A DNA stretch of 64,000 bases from Phocoenobacter atlanticus subsp. cyclopteri (GCF_018343795.1 NZ_CP074346.1:2046001-2110000), one strand, 5' to 3'; positions 1-10,455 are shown, counted from the first letter of the stretch. A program made the numbers and translations. The notes: generated by a model not told the origin, from the sequence alone.

Positions 1-1
1 A

Positions 2-1540
2 ACAATCCATATAGGTGTTACTCGTCAAAGTATCACAAAGCAAGAGCTTGATGCCTTTAATAAGGATACATTAAAAGCACAACAAGATAAGCGTAATAAA
101 GAAATGATAGCAACAATGGTTCGTAGTTATTATCAAGGTAAGAGTTATAAACCTGATAATTATACTATTACCGATCAATATACTTATCGTTGTGGTCGAC
201 TAAAATATTCAGTATCGGTGGTTTGTGAAGTTGATGGTAATTTTGATCGTCCATCTTGGGTATATTTGGGTAAAGAGTTTGGGCTGACGTTTGCTAAAAC
301 AGTTAATATTAAAGCAGATACACTTTATGCTGTAAAACAGCGTAATATAGCACCGCCTGTTGATTTGATGCTAATTACCGATTTGTCTGGTTCGATGGGA
401 TATAGCTTGTCAGGCGGTGGACCAACAAAATTATCAGTATTAAAGGAAGTATTTAGTGAAGTATCTGAAGAGCTATTATCTTCTAACAATAAACAAAATA
501 TTCATAATCGGATTGGTTTTACTTCTTTTTCTCTTGGTGTTCAGCAACAGAATAATTTATCGCAATGTGTTTTTCCTTATCGATTATTGAGCTCTGCATC
601 TTCTACTCAATATAAAATTCGAAATGTATTAAAAAAAAGAACAGAATGGTGGGAATTAAGACATGATCAAAATGTATGGATAAATAACAATTTTAATTAT
701 CAGTATAATTTAAGTGATAAAGATGAATTATTAGATGCAATATTTAGAATTATACATTCTAAATATACGGGTGTTAATATAAGTAAATTTATTAAAGTAG
801 AGAGTAATAAAAGTGATGATCAGACAAATTATATAGAAAGTTTTGATGCGGTATTAGAACAAATATCTCGAACTTTAAATAATATTGTAGATTATCCTTC
901 AACAATACGTATGATTGATAATTTTAATGGAAAAGATATTGAGGGATTTCTATCATTTGAGAAAAATGGGATTTGTTTAAAGCAGTTGTCAAATAGTATT
1001 ACAACAACGAAAACTTGGTATAATTATCAGGAAAGTAATGATTTTAAACAAGATTCTAATCGTCTTAGTGCATCGGGTTCAACATTATCAAGCTCGGGTT
1101 TTTTGATCGGTGCTAATTTAATGATGAATAAAAATCTGAATGCATTACCAGAAAAAGTAATAAGCAATACTCAAAGAGTTATTATTATGCTATCTGATGG
1201 TGTGGATGAATTAACACCAAAGAGTCAACCTCTAGAAGTAACTCAAACATTGATTACAAATCATAAAATGTGTGAACATATCCGTAATAGAATTGATTCA
1301 CTACAAGATAATAACTATCCAATATATAAAACGAAGATTGGTTTTGTTGCTTTTGGATATGATAAAAATCAGAAAGGAAGAGATGAAGTGATTGCCCAAC
1401 AACGAGCTTGGAAAGAATGTGTTGGCGAGGGTAATTTTTATGAGGCAAATAATAAAAAAGAATTATTGGAAGCCTTTAAATCAGTAGCAGGTATAACGGA
1501 AGAAGTTGGTCGTACAATAAATAGCATACCAAATTTATAA
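2..1540 (+). CDS. tadG: TadG-like von Willebrand A domain pilus protein, 5' end outside window
   Basis: The reading frame is open to the left edge, so the true start is upstream. The protein has a vWA fold with a metal-ion site: DLSGSMG in the first third and a later MLSDGVDE strand. This arrangement, with a long insert in the domain, resembles TadG of the tight-adherence (Flp pilus) locus in Pasteurellaceae, an envelope protein of the pilus machine. The N-terminal membrane anchor expected of TadG would lie outside the window. The stop is followed by a terminator, so it probably ends its operon, as tadG often does. Another vWA secreted protein is possible; the family is fairly sure, the exact symbol less so. 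Confidence 0.7.
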   Translation, partial: TIHIGVTRQSITKQELDAFNKDTLKAQQDKRNKEMIATMVRSYYQGKSYKPDNYTITDQYTYRCGRLKYSVSVVCEVDGNFDRPSWVYLGKEFGLTFAKTVNIKADTLYAVKQRNIAPPVDLMLITDLSGSMGYSLSGGGPTKLSVLKEVFSEVSEELLSSNNKQNIHNRIGFTSFSLGVQQQNNLSQCVFPYRLLSSASSTQYKIRNVLKKRTEWWELRHDQNVWINNNFNYQYNLSDKDELLDAIFRIIHSKYTGVNISKFIKVESNKSDDQTNYIESFDAVLEQISRTLNNIVDYPSTIRMIDNFNGKDIEGFLSFEKNGICLKQLSNSITTTKTWYNYQESNDFKQDSNRLSASGSTLSSSGFLIGANLMMNKNLNALPEKVISNTQRVIIMLSDGVDELTPKSQPLEVTQTLITNHKMCEHIRNRIDSLQDNNYPIYKTKIGFVAFGYDKNQKGRDEVIAQQRAWKECVGEGNFYEANNKKELLEAFKSVAGITEEVGRTINSIPNL

Positions 1541-1630
1541 GGGTACGAATATTTCATTCAATATGCATTTACAGTGAGTTAAATTTTTATTGTAAAGAAT
1601 AAAAAGGCATAGTAGATGAAGTGGTTGGTG

Positions 1631-1663
1631 AAAAGTGAGGTGAAGAGTTTTAACTCACTTTTT
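1631..1663 (+). terminator. Intrinsic terminator after tadG
   Basis: AAAAGTGAG pairs with CTCACTTTT across a 14-base loop and runs into a short T tract. It lies about 90 bases after the tadG stop on the same strand. Confidence 0.6.
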
Positions 1664-2342
1664 GTAAATTAAAAGAGCGCTCAAAACTCTGTGTCAGAAT
1701 TTTAAGAGACAGTCTCGTCTCAATTTGGCATTACCTATTTTTACTAGTCTGCTGAAGACACTATCCCACAAACTGCGTAAGTTCTAAAAATAGGGTTCAG
1801 GGTTATCCTTGAATCCTATCCAGAAATAGTCAAAAATTGATTCAAAATCAAGCCGCAGAGACCATAAATTATTATCTATTTAAATCTACCTCAAATTTTT
1901 TTGCATTATAGCATTTATTTTATTATAAAAGGGAAGGATTATAAATTACAAGGAATCATAGTTTTATATATCCCTCAGAGTAACCTTAAACGTTTACCTA
2001 TTGATTTCTAGAAATTAATAATAAAATTTAAATATAGCGGTTATATTAATGGTTAAATTTACAAAATAAATATCTAATATGGAGACGTTGCATGCAACAT
2101 CTCAGAATATGGACTAAATATACACAAACTAATATTTGTTAATTAGCTACTACAACATATTTTTATAATCCCAATCTTACGTTAATTTGAATAACATATT
2201 GATTTTTTTATAAAATTTAAAATATGCTCTTACCCTAGTTTTCCCCTGGGAATCTAAGTAATAATTTTGAAAAAATCTTGATAAGTTAGGGGGGTATAAT
2301 GTCCGTGTTTTTATAGTTAAAATTATTCGTAAAGGAGTTAAT
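1664..2342. other. Gene-poor spacer with repeat fragments
   Basis: No convincing gene is seen here. It holds three repeat traces. Bases around 1680-1716 contain TTTAAGAGACAGTCTC, very like the right end of the IS256 element at 4055-4081, so this may be a leftover IS end. Bases 1988-2021 match the dispersed repeat at 61051-61083 and 62672-62706. Bases 2082-2103 form a near-perfect palindrome centred on GTTGCATGCAAC. A TATAAT at about 2297 may serve the next gene but has no clear -35 partner. Confidence 0.5.
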
Positions 2343-2795
2343 ATGAAAAAATACAGCATAATATTTTTTTTATTAGTATCTAGTCTAACATTTAGCGTTT
2401 TTGCAAAAGAGCCAGAGTATGATGGTGCGTATATTAAAACAAAAAGTGGGGAATATATAGAACTTCCTTCTTTTGAGCCAGGACAAAATACAACTGGATA
2501 TTTTTCGTATATTTGTTTAGAAGAATCAGGGAAAAAATACCCGAGTATCAAAAAAAGTTCTTTAAGAAACTTTTTACTAAAAGGAGGATATAAATTTAAT
2601 TATTTATCATTTCATAAGCTAAGAATACGAGACAAAAGCTTTGGAAGATATTTTTTATGTTTTGATAGAAATTCAAAAATATCTTACAGAAAAAAAACAC
2701 GTTCAAATAAAGCCATCGTTGATATAAAAAGTTTTGACAAAGGCGTTATTATTGCGTGGATAAATAATGATTTTTGGGTTTTCAAAATAAAATAA
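2343..2795 (+). CDS. Exported hypothetical protein
   Basis: A 150-residue protein of unrecognised family. The first 21 residues look like a Sec signal peptide: MKKY, a hydrophobic stretch, then VFA before KEPEYD. The mature part is basic, rich in K, S, F and Y, has two cysteines (in YICLEE and FLCFDR) that could form a disulfide, and ends in a hydrophobic FWVFKIK. A good ribosome site (AAAGGAG) sits 7 bases before ATG. It stands alone between a repeat-rich spacer and a decayed IS, and its base composition is very AT-rich, which suggests accessory DNA. No function is proposed. Confidence 0.6.
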   Translation: MKKYSIIFFLLVSSLTFSVFAKEPEYDGAYIKTKSGEYIELPSFEPGQNTTGYFSYICLEESGKKYPSIKKSSLRNFLLKGGYKFNYLSFHKLRIRDKSFGRYFLCFDRNSKISYRKKTRSNKAIVDIKSFDKGVIIAWINNDFWVFKIK

Positions 2796-2849
2796 AATTA
2801 ATTTTATCGTAGGCTACATATAAAAGTTTTTATATGTAGCTTTCAAATA

Positions 2850-4081
2850 GAGACTATAAAAATAACTGTGTATCTGCTTTAATATACAAAAAACATTAAG
2901 GTGGATACCAATATGAAAAAAGCAAATTTAACCAACCAAATCGACGCCCTACTTGAGCAACTAGATTCTCAAGAAGATATCGAAATGCAACTCAGTTATT
3001 GCACAAACGTTTCTTTGAGAAATCACTCAATGCTGAATTAGATGAGCATCTAGGCTATCAAAAGAATGGCACACGTAAAGGTAGCAATGCCAGAAATGGC
3101 GTTACAACCAAAACGGTATATACCGAAGAAGTTCAATTTTCTATCGATACGCCACGTGATAGAGAAGGCACTTTTGAGCCTGAAATCATTAAAAAACGAC
3201 AAACAAGAGTACCCATACTCGACTCAAAAATTATCTATTTGTATTCACAAGGAATGAGTACCCAAGAAATCACTGAAACTGTGTCAGACCTATATGGGAC
3301 AGAAATCTCACCCGCTTGATGATGTCTATCCTATCGTTTATTTGGACTGCATCGTTGTTAAAGTCCGTCAAGATAAATGTGTGATTAATAAGGCTATTTA
3401 CCTCTCCTTAGGCATTAATATGCAAGGACAAAAGTTGTGGATATCTGAAAATGAAGGAGCTAAATTTTGGTTAGGGGTGCTGACAGAATTACAAAATCGT
3501 GGTGTAAAAGATATCCTTATTGCTTGTGTTGATGGTTTAACGGGCTTTCCTGATGCGATTAATACCGTTTATCCAAAAACTAAAATCCAGCTTTGTATTG
3601 TCCATATGGTGCGTAATTCTATGAAATATGTGCCTCATAAGGATTATAAAGCAGTTGCTCGAGACTTAAAGAAAATTTATCAATCTACGACAGAAGATGA
3701 AGCCTTGCAGGAATTAGAGAATTTTGCGAATACTTATGACGATAAATATCCGCAAATATCACGGTCTTGGTATAAACACTGGGATAACCTGAATACCTTG
3801 TTTAACTACCCTGAGGATATAAGGAAAGCCATTTATACGACTAATGCTATTGAGTCTGTAAATAGTGTTATTCGCAAAGTCATCAATAAGAGAAAATTAT
3901 TTCCAACGGATGACTCTGCAAAAAAAGTCGTTTATCTGGCTATTCAAAATGCCTCTAAAAAATGGACAATGCCAATTAGAGACTGGAAATTAGCACTCAA
4001 TAAGTTTATGATTGAGTTTGATGATCGCTTAGCTGATTATCTTTAACTAAAGTGCAGTTACACAGTTTAGGAGACAGTCTC
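2850..4081 (+). mobile_element. IS256-family insertion sequence, decayed
   Basis: Bounded by imperfect 27-base inverted repeats at 2850-2876 (GAGACT...AACTGTGTATCTG) and 4055-4081 (the complement reads GAGACT...AACTGTGTAACTG). Total length is about 1.23 kb, slightly short for the family because of an internal deletion. No clear target duplication is visible at the two outer edges. A further GAGACAGTCTC copy just outside at about 4142-4152, and one near 1708, suggest older insertions of related elements. Confidence 0.75.
2913..4046 (+). pseudogene. IS256-family transposase, frameshifted and internally deleted
   Basis: The mutator-type transposase is split over three frames. It starts at ATG 2913 (MKKANLTNQIDALL), changes frame near 2995 where a T appears to be missing (the sequence would otherwise read LLHKRFFEKSLNAELDEHLGY), and changes again near 3311. 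At the second break the segment normally between YGTEISPA and LDDVYPIVYLD is absent. The DDE residues are still readable: D in YLDCIVVK, D in ACVDGLTGF, E in TTNAIESVNS. The product cannot be functional as sequenced. Confidence 0.85.
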
Positions 4082-4168
4082 AATTCTGTGTCGAGACTAG
4101 CTATTTTTATAGTCTCTTTGAACTCTTTTTTCATTTAACAGGAGACAGTCTCTTTAACATTGGAAACA

Positions 4169-5195
4169 GTTGTAGTTCCCTTTTTTCATTTTGTTGTGCT
4201 ATAATTTCTTATCGAAAGTTTGAGTGTTTATTTTAGTTGTAGCTCCTTTTCTCATTTCGCTATGCTATAATATAAACGGCTTTCAGATGGCATTGTTCTA
4301 GGTTGTAGCTCCCTTTCTCATTTCGCTATGCTATAATCAAGCGTGGTGTGAAGTACATCGTGATGAAGTTGTAGCTCCCTTTCTCATTTCGCTATGCTAT
4401 AATTTGCTACCATTTCTAATTGCTTGTTTCTGTGTTGTAGCTCCCTTTCTCATTTCGCTATGCTATAATTTTTAGAAGTGAACAAACAACAGATGAAATG
4501 TTGTAGCTCCCTTTCTCATTTCGCTATGCTATAATACAGGGTGTGCGACACAGCCACGAAATATAGTTGTAGCTCCCTTTCTCATTTCGCTATGCTATAA
4601 TGATAAAACCGCTCACGTACAAACAGCAAAAGTTGTAGCTCCCTTTCTCATTTCGCTATGCTATAATAAGTGGCAGATGCAGCACACGAGGCGTTAAGTT
4701 GTAGCTCCCTTTCTCATTTCGCTATGCTATAATATATTGCAGCAGTAGTATTGCCATCTTGTGGTTGTAGCTCCCTTTCTCATTTCGCTATGCTATAATC
4801 TAGCCCATCATTGATACTTTTAGCCAAAAGTTGTAGCTCCCTTTCTCATTTCGCTATGCTATAATTTGTGTCATTGTATTAATCCTCTGTATTCTGTTGT
4901 AGCTCCCTTTCTCATTTCGCTATGCTATAATCTTAAAGAAATGAAATAATCTTCTAACGAAGTTGTAGCTCCCTTTCTCATTTCGCTATGCTATAATCGC
5001 TGATTGCTTGTGTCGTGACATTTTTTAGTTGTAGCTCCCTTTCTCATTTCGCTATGCTATAATAGATATTGCGGATTATGCAATTTTAGGCGGGTTGTAG
5101 CTCCCTTTCTCATTTCGCTATGCTATAATTACATCATAAAAAATTACCCCTTTCTACCAGTTGTAGCTCCCTTTCTCATTTCGCTATGCTATAAT
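4169..5195 (+). CRISPR. Type II-C CRISPR array, 16 repeats and 15 spacers
   Basis: Repeats are 36 bases, starting GTTGTAGCTCCC and ending TGCTATAAT, with 30-base spacers, giving an exact 66-base period from 4236 to 5195. The last 14 repeats (from 4302) look identical. The one at 4236 has a single change, and the first (4169-4205) is 37 bases and degenerate, so the cas-distal end is the old end. The repeat closely resembles that of Neisseria meningitidis. Its 3' end is a perfect extended -10 promoter (TGCTATAAT), so each repeat can start its own crRNA in the + direction, as known for Neisseria II-C arrays. I saw no spacer match to the prophage by eye, but that is not an exhaustive search. Confidence 0.97.
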
Positions 5196-5206
5196 CTTGG
5201 ACATCT

Positions 5207-5287
5207 AAAGCCTTTTAAAATAAGGCTTTATTACTATTATATTCATTATAAAAAACACGGATAAATAAGTATTTATCCGTGTTTTTT
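5207..5287. terminator. Two hairpins between CRISPR array and cas2
   Basis: AAAGCCTT/AAGGCTTT (5207-5229) follows the last repeat. A second, 18-base perfect stem follows at 5250-5267/5270-5287 (AACACGGATAAATA and its complement). It is flanked by A and T runs, so it can stop transcription from both the array (+) and cas2 (-). Confidence 0.7.
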
Positions 5288-5364
5288 ATGATTTTTTTCT
5301 AATAAAGATCTGGATATTTAGCTATAAAAAATGCAAAAAATAAAAATTTATCAGAAATGATTGT

Positions 5365-5691
5365 TTAAAATAACAGCATTTGATTTGCGTTTACTTTTTT
5401 TTCTTGTGTTTTCAATTCTCCTAATAGTAGTTGCATACTAGCAAACTGTTTTTCTGTCACCTCTAAGCAACGAATAGATCCCTCTTCAGGCAAGTTTTGG
5501 CACAATCTTTTATGATGTTTGGTTAATGAATCTCTTCCTCTTACTATACGAGAATAGACTGATAATTGGAGCATTTGATATCCATCTTTTAATAAAAATT
5601 GACGGAATTGATTGGCAGCTCGGCGTTTGGATTTAGTTGTGACGGGTAAATCAAAAAAGACTATTATTCGCATAAATTTAGCCTCACTCAT
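5365..5691 (-). CDS. cas2: CRISPR-associated endoribonuclease-fold protein Cas2
   Basis: A 108-residue Cas2 that joins with Cas1 to form the spacer integration complex. The ferredoxin-like start [18 protein letters not shown] has the conserved Asp after the first strand (FFD), and the length is normal for type II Cas2. ATG at residue 1 gives [11 protein letters not shown]; a start at Met7 would also fit the family. It overlaps the end of cas1 by 8 bases, so the two are translationally coupled. It is the gene nearest the array, as usual in type II-C. Confidence 0.95.
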   Translation of the reverse strand: MSEAKFMRIIVFFDLPVTTKSKRRAANQFRQFLLKDGYQMLQLSVYSRIVRGRDSLTKHHKRLCQNLPEEGSIRCLEVTEKQFASMQLLLGELKTQEKKVNANQMLLF

Positions 5692-6598
5692 AGTGATATT
5701 CCTCTAAAGGTAATATTTTGGGTAACTTTAATTGTTTGGAATTTTTACTGATAAATGCATTTTTTAATGATGCAATGGTGCGATCAATTGCACTGAGAAC
5801 ACTCAATGTTTCATTTTGAAATTGTATTTGTTTGTGTAAAATTTTAATGAGTTGTTGTTTGGTATAAGGTGTTAAGCCTTTATCTAATTTATTTTGTTTC
5901 CATAATTCCCATACTAATAAATCGACAAGAGGGCGAAAGGGTTCAATAAAATCGTCGGCAAGATTAAAGGGATTCAACTCGCTATGATGAAAAATTCCTA
6001 AGCTAGGTAACCAACCATAATAAACTAAACAACGTGCTACTGCAGAGCGTAATACAGTGTAAGCATAATTTAAGTGGCTATTGATATTATCATCATCTGT
6101 CCTACGAAAAGTTTTTCCGAATAAAGTGTGAAAATAAAGTAATGCCGCTTGAGCCTCAATATTCTCTTTATCGCCTGATTTAACCTGTTTTGCCATAATG
6201 TGTAATTTGGCACTTTCTTTTTCACATTGGGCTTGTGATAAAACAAAGGCTTGATTAAGGACTTTTTGTTTTATAATTTCTTGCCATAGTTGTTTTTTCT
6301 GGGGAATAGTCGCGTCTATTTGGAGTTTTAATATTTTTAATTGGCGATGATATTGTGAAAAGGGAAGCCATTGTCCACAGGGTAGAAATTGTTGATCACA
6401 GGTTAATAATGTCACACCATTGAGTGCAAGAGCAGAAAGTAAGGGGGCTGTAATAACCACTTCCTTACTTTCAACAACGATAATAGCAATATCTTCAATA
6501 GGAACGGTATATTCAGCTTCCTCTTGCCAAATACAAAGTTGATTCTGTTTTAATGATAATTTTCCACCCTTGCTAATTAAGATACTTCGCCAAGACAT
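5684..6598 (-). CDS. cas1: CRISPR-associated integrase Cas1, type II-C
   Basis: A 304-residue Cas1 that integrates new spacers together with Cas2. The metal-binding residues are present: Glu148 in the IEAQAAL helix, His205 in GIFHHSE and the Asp pair at 215-216 in [12 protein letters not shown]. The sequence is close to Neisseria/Pasteurella type II-C Cas1. It looks intact, unlike cas9, so adaptation genes survive while the effector is interrupted. It starts 57 bases after the cas9 stop, with a terminator hairpin in that gap. Confidence 0.95.
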   Translation of the reverse strand: MSWRSILISKGGKLSLKQNQLCIWQEEAEYTVPIEDIAIIVVESKEVVITAPLLSALALNGVTLLTCDQQFLPCGQWLPFSQYHRQLKILKLQIDATIPQKKQLWQEIIKQKVLNQAFVLSQAQCEKESAKLHIMAKQVKSGDKENIEAQAALLYFHTLFGKTFRRTDDDNINSHLNYAYTVLRSAVARCLVYYGWLPSLGIFHHSELNPFNLADDFIEPFRPLVDLLVWELWKQNKLDKGLTPYTKQQLIKILHKQIQFQNETLSVLSAIDRTIASLKNAFISKNSKQLKLPKILPLEEYHYE

Positions 6599-6621
6599 AA
6601 TGGTATTACCTCTTAATAAAA

Positions 6622-6650
6622 ACGCCCTATCTGTTAAACAAATAGGGCGT
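6622..6650 (-). terminator. Intrinsic terminator between cas9 and cas1
   Basis: On the minus strand ACGCCCTAT pairs with ATAGGGCGT across an 11-base loop and is followed by TTTTTATT. It lies just after the cas9 stop and before cas1, so read-through or a separate promoter is needed for cas1-cas2. Confidence 0.75.
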
Positions 6651-6655
6651 AATAA

Positions 6656-9600
6656 TTAACGAATAGGTTGTCGAGCTTTTGGCTGACAAAGTCCAATATT
6701 TTTACCTAAAGGATCAATATCATATTTTTCAAAAGAAAGTGCTGTTTTTACACCAACATTTTTATGTATTCCATTCTTACCTTCCGATTTTTCTAAATCA
6801 TGAGTCCTAATGTGTATTGCTGCATTACTTCTGTCCATTCCTACATAATAACCGAAGTGAGTAACCTTTTTAGTTTCTAATTTAATTAAATCATTCGGAT
6901 AGATTGAAAACTTAAAAGTAAAAGATTCATCCATTTCTTGCCATTCATCTTCTCCTTTATTTGCTATAGCCGCTTTATTTGGCAAAATTCCTTTAGCAAC
7001 TTGCCAAGTGTAAATAGGGACAAGGTAGAATTTATTAGCTTTTTCAAATACATCCACCCGAACCATTGAGGCATTATCTGCTACACCATTTCCTTGATGG
7101 ACAAGAACCCCTGTTTTTTGGATTTGTTTAACTCTAATTTTTTTCACCTGTTGTCCACCTTTTTTATAAAAGGGTTCAGCAAAGGCTTTTACAGGATCAT
7201 TATTAAATTGTTCTAATCGTTCTTTTAATGCTTGATAAAGTGCTTTTTCTTTGTCTTTATTAACCATATTTTCTAGCGTACTTAATTTTAATGATGTGAG
7301 TGCAATACGTTGCACACTTTCATTTTCTGCTAAGCGTTTCGCTGATTTAATGGTTTCTAAATGCCCTTGCCCTGTCATTTTACGTGTTGGCATTCTTGAT
7401 ACAAATAACGGTGTAACATATTGATGTCTTGCTTCGGGACGGTTTGGTAATTGTTGCTCTAACTCTAGTAGAGGATTATGACTAAATACACGAATCATCA
7501 CTTCGTTACGGAAATAGTTCCACGGTTCCGGGAAATGAATCTGTTTAATTTCACCGGTATTTCTATCTATAAATTCACCGCTGAAAATATTCATCTCTTT
7601 ATTGCGTACAAAATCAGTAATTTTCTTTTGCATTGCAGATGTTGTACAGGCTACAACGATAGCATCTAAAGCGTGATGGCGATCATTCTCTCCTCTGACT
7701 TTCATCAATCCCCAACGAGCACGGAGCAATGCAGTAATTTGTCCATTAGAAGCAAATACGCATTTTTTTCCTTTACCCGTTAACTGAATATTATCATTGA
7801 TAAAATTCATTAAGTAGCGAGCGACATATCGCGTATCATTGAGATTTCTCTTAATAAAATCTTCTGATAAATATTTGAGTAATAGATGTTGTTTTTTATG
7901 ATAATTAAAGTGACTTCCCGACACTAATGCAACAAATTGTTGCCATTTTGTCGTATTATTTTTACCATCAAACCATTCATAAGGGGTTTGATTTGCTTTA
8001 TTTTGGTTTTCATTGGCTAATACGAGAATTTTATTATTAAAACTATCATCCCAAGTACGAGAAAAGGGTAATGCGTGATCAATTTCCACATAACCTTTTT
8101 CAAGTAATCGATTGATATCAATAGCTTTTCCAGAATATAAACATTTTCCTTGTTGCTCATTGTATAAACGCATTTTTAGAATGTCTTTTGATTTTGGTTC
8201 TCCGATAAAGTAAGGAAATAAATCTTTAAATTCTTTTATTGCACGTTCTTTTTTGGCTTTATTTTCAAGCTGATTTTTTGCAATTTTTTGACGATCTTTA
8301 AATGATTTTCCCACTTCTCGTCCTGTCTCAATATGAATTCTCGCAGGAGAGCCATATAAACGAATAACGGCATTGATAATTTTTCTTGTTTGAGAAAGGC
8401 AACGTAATACAACGGGATTACGTATTTCATCTTTATCAATTGAAGGTAAAAATAGATGCTCTTCTTTCGTTTTTACGCCATAATGATCGCCATAAATAGA
8501 GGTACAAGCTTCATCATAACGTTGCTCTTGTTCCATTAGTGGAAGAATTTTAGAAAGTGCCGTTAGAGATAAATTGATAAATTTATCAAAGTTTATACCT
8601 GATAATAACGCATTTAAAATAGGAGTTGATATTTTATCTTGTAATTGTGCGGTAATATCAGCATCTGTTTTATATAATGAAAAAGCGGTACCAATTTCAT
8701 CAAGTAATTCAGGCTTGGTCGCTAAACCTTGCCATTCCGTTTTTAAATTTGCTTTTTCTAATACTTTGCGAATTTGATGAAATGCTTTTAATTCCATCAG
8801 TGTTTCTTTTTCAATTTCTTTCTTATCTTCCGCTTTTCGATAACGCAAGCCTTTAAAAATTTCCGATTCTGATAATTATAAAATATTTCGGATTTGTGTA
8901 TAGGTTAATTTTGCTTTTTGATAAGGTTGATTTAATAATAATGCTCTTTCAGACTCTGTTAATCCTCTTTCTGCTCCTTGAGTTAAAATTCTTAAATTAT
9001 TCAATTTAGTCAACCAAATAAAGCGTTCTGCACTATATGTATTTTTTGCACATTTATATTCTTGCGTTTCAAAAGGGCATTTACCTAACATTTTTAGGAT
9101 AGCTTCACCAGATAGTGCAGGTTTTTGATACATCAATAAATAATCTATTTTTTCTTCTAATTTGGCAGAGGTATAAGGATTATTATATTGACGTTGTTTT
9201 TCAAAGAGGAGATGTAATTCGGCTTGTAAATCCAATCGATCAAAAGTATGAATATATTCACCGTTTTGATTGCGGATGTGTCCTTTTTCTTTTTCAAATT
9301 TTCGAATAGCAAGTTCTGCTGGCGTTCTATATTGGCTTTCTTGTAATAATAGATGATTCTCTTTCACTCCAGATAACAGTGCTCCGAGCTGTTTATCTGC
9401 CGTTTCACTTTCATTTTTACGCTGGGATAAATAACCTCTATGTTTGATTAAATGTAGTAATACCGTCGCCCATTCTTTGGGTTCTAATTTATGATCTAAC
9501 CCTTTAACTCTTAATTCCCATGCATTGATCGGTAAATTTTTAATGATATTTTTAGTTAAAAAATCATTTTTGGTTAAGAGTCCTTCTTCTAGGAGTGCTT

Positions 9601-9835
9601 TTTTCGTTAATAATAAACGTTTTACTCTGCGAGCAATAAGTCGTCTTGTACTTCTTGCTTCACGTCTTGATTTTGCTAATGATTCACCTGTTTTTGGGAC
9701 TTCTGCTTTTTCAAAGGTTCTAACCCCTAAATCAATTAATCTAATCGGCATTTCATTTTCATCAATCTCAATAACTGACCAACCAACAGATGCAACCCCT
9801 AAATCTAATCCTAAAATATATGATATTGTCGACAT
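6656..9835 (-). pseudogene. cas9: Cas9, type II-C, interrupted by one in-frame stop codon
   Basis: Full-length Cas9 reading frame of about 1059 codons, close in length to Neisseria (1082) and Pasteurella (1056) Cas9, but with TAA at 8876-8878 in the same frame. The N-terminal piece (319 residues) holds RuvC-I ([11 protein letters not shown], Asp11), the Arg-rich bridge helix and part of the recognition lobe. The C-terminal piece holds RuvC-II ([11 protein letters not shown]), HNH ([12 protein letters not shown]), RuvC-III ([12 protein letters not shown]) and the PAM-interacting end. At the stop, homologues read LLGL-x-FFKGLRY and this gene reads IL[16 protein letters not shown]. There is no frameshift and catalytic residues are retained. 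A TTG at 8848 could restart the second part. It could be a true nonsense mutation, a readthrough case or a base error. Confidence 0.92.
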
Positions 9836-9899
9836 AAATTCACCTAAACTATCTAATTAAAGAAATAGATATATTTTTATCATAAATTGAATAAAAAAA

Positions 9900-9927
9900 T
9901 TGACTTTTGTAAAAAAAATTTTATTAT
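9900..9927 (+). promoter_or_regulatory. Promoter for tracrRNA
   Basis: TTGACT at 9900-9905 and TATTAT at 9922-9927 with 16 bases between. This would start transcription at about 9934, just before the anti-repeat, divergent from cas9. Confidence 0.55.
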
Positions 9928-9934
9928 TATTTAT

Positions 9935-10040
9935 ATTGTTGCATAGCGAAATGAGAAAACGTTGCTACAATAAGAGATTCAACAGAATTTCGTAAAGCTC
10001 TGCTCCTTAATGCTTCGGTATTAAGGAGCATCTTTTTATT
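9935..10040 (+). ncRNA. tracrRNA of the type II-C system
   Basis: Bases 9935-9971 are an anti-repeat complementary to the CRISPR repeat: GCATAGCGAAATGAGAAA then GCTACAAT, with a mismatched bulge in between, as in Neisseria tracrRNA. It continues through AAGCTCTGCTCCTTAA into a strong terminator stem (TGCTCCTTAAT/ATTAAGGAGCA) with a TTTTT tail ending near 10037. It is transcribed away from cas9 on the opposite strand. The stem-loop layout matches that known for NmeCas9. The 5' end is inferred from the promoter. Confidence 0.9.
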
Positions 10041-10046
10041 TGTGCC

Positions 10047-10439
10047 TTACACATTCGGATCCACAAAATACCATTTATTCCCTTTATAAATAAAAAGCGA
10101 TAGTTCGTGGTGTTCTGCTATTTTTTTCTCAGTTTTGAAATAAGCTTTAAATTCTACCGTTGCTCTGTTTTTAGCAAACATAGGATTATGCGCCACAATC
10201 TCTAAACCACACCATTTTGTACTTTCTGCCCATTGTTCCATTGCGGGTTTATCTAAGTATTTTTGCTGACTTGGTAGGGTGGTTTCTACAATATAATTAA
10301 TATTGATCAGTGTATAAGCACTGTAACGTGAACGCATTAGCTGTTCGGCGGTGAGTGGTGTAGCGAAGTGTTGATGAAAAGGTTCACAACATTCAGCGTA
10401 ACTTTTGTTTGATTGGCAAGGGCAAGGTTTATGATTCAT
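10047..10439 (-). CDS. YchJ-family SEC-C motif protein, copy A
   Basis: A 130-residue protein with an N-terminal SEC-C type zinc motif (CPCQSNKSYAECCEPFH) and a C-terminal NTF2-like part ending YFVDPNV, as in YchJ/UPF0225. Function is not established; the zinc motif is like that at the end of SecA. The start ATG at 10439 is chosen because the frame upstream of it is IS sequence. It is about 94 percent identical (122/130) to the copy at 31052-31444. The shared DNA ends about 20 bases upstream of the start, where ISAs1 begins. The copy beside prfA is probably the original. Confidence 0.85.
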   Translation of the reverse strand: MNHKPCPCQSNKSYAECCEPFHQHFATPLTAEQLMRSRYSAYTLININYIVETTLPSQQKYLDKPAMEQWAESTKWCGLEIVAHNPMFAKNRATVEFKAYFKTEKKIAEHHELSLFIYKGNKWYFVDPNV

Positions 10440-10455
10440 TTTCGATTTTATCCAC

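Noticed and set aside
2850-4081. An 8-9 base target duplication for the IS256 element
   Set aside because: TTCAAATA before the left end and AATTCTGT after the right end do not match.
4206-5159. Self-targeting of the prophage by array spacers
   Set aside because: Reading the 15 spacers against the prophage by eye gave no match; a proper search was not possible.
6656-8848. A separate 730-residue gene starting at TTG 8848
   Set aside because: The upstream 319-residue piece is in the same frame and homologues read straight through the stop region, so this is one cas9 with a nonsense codon. Reinitiation at TTG stays only a possibility.
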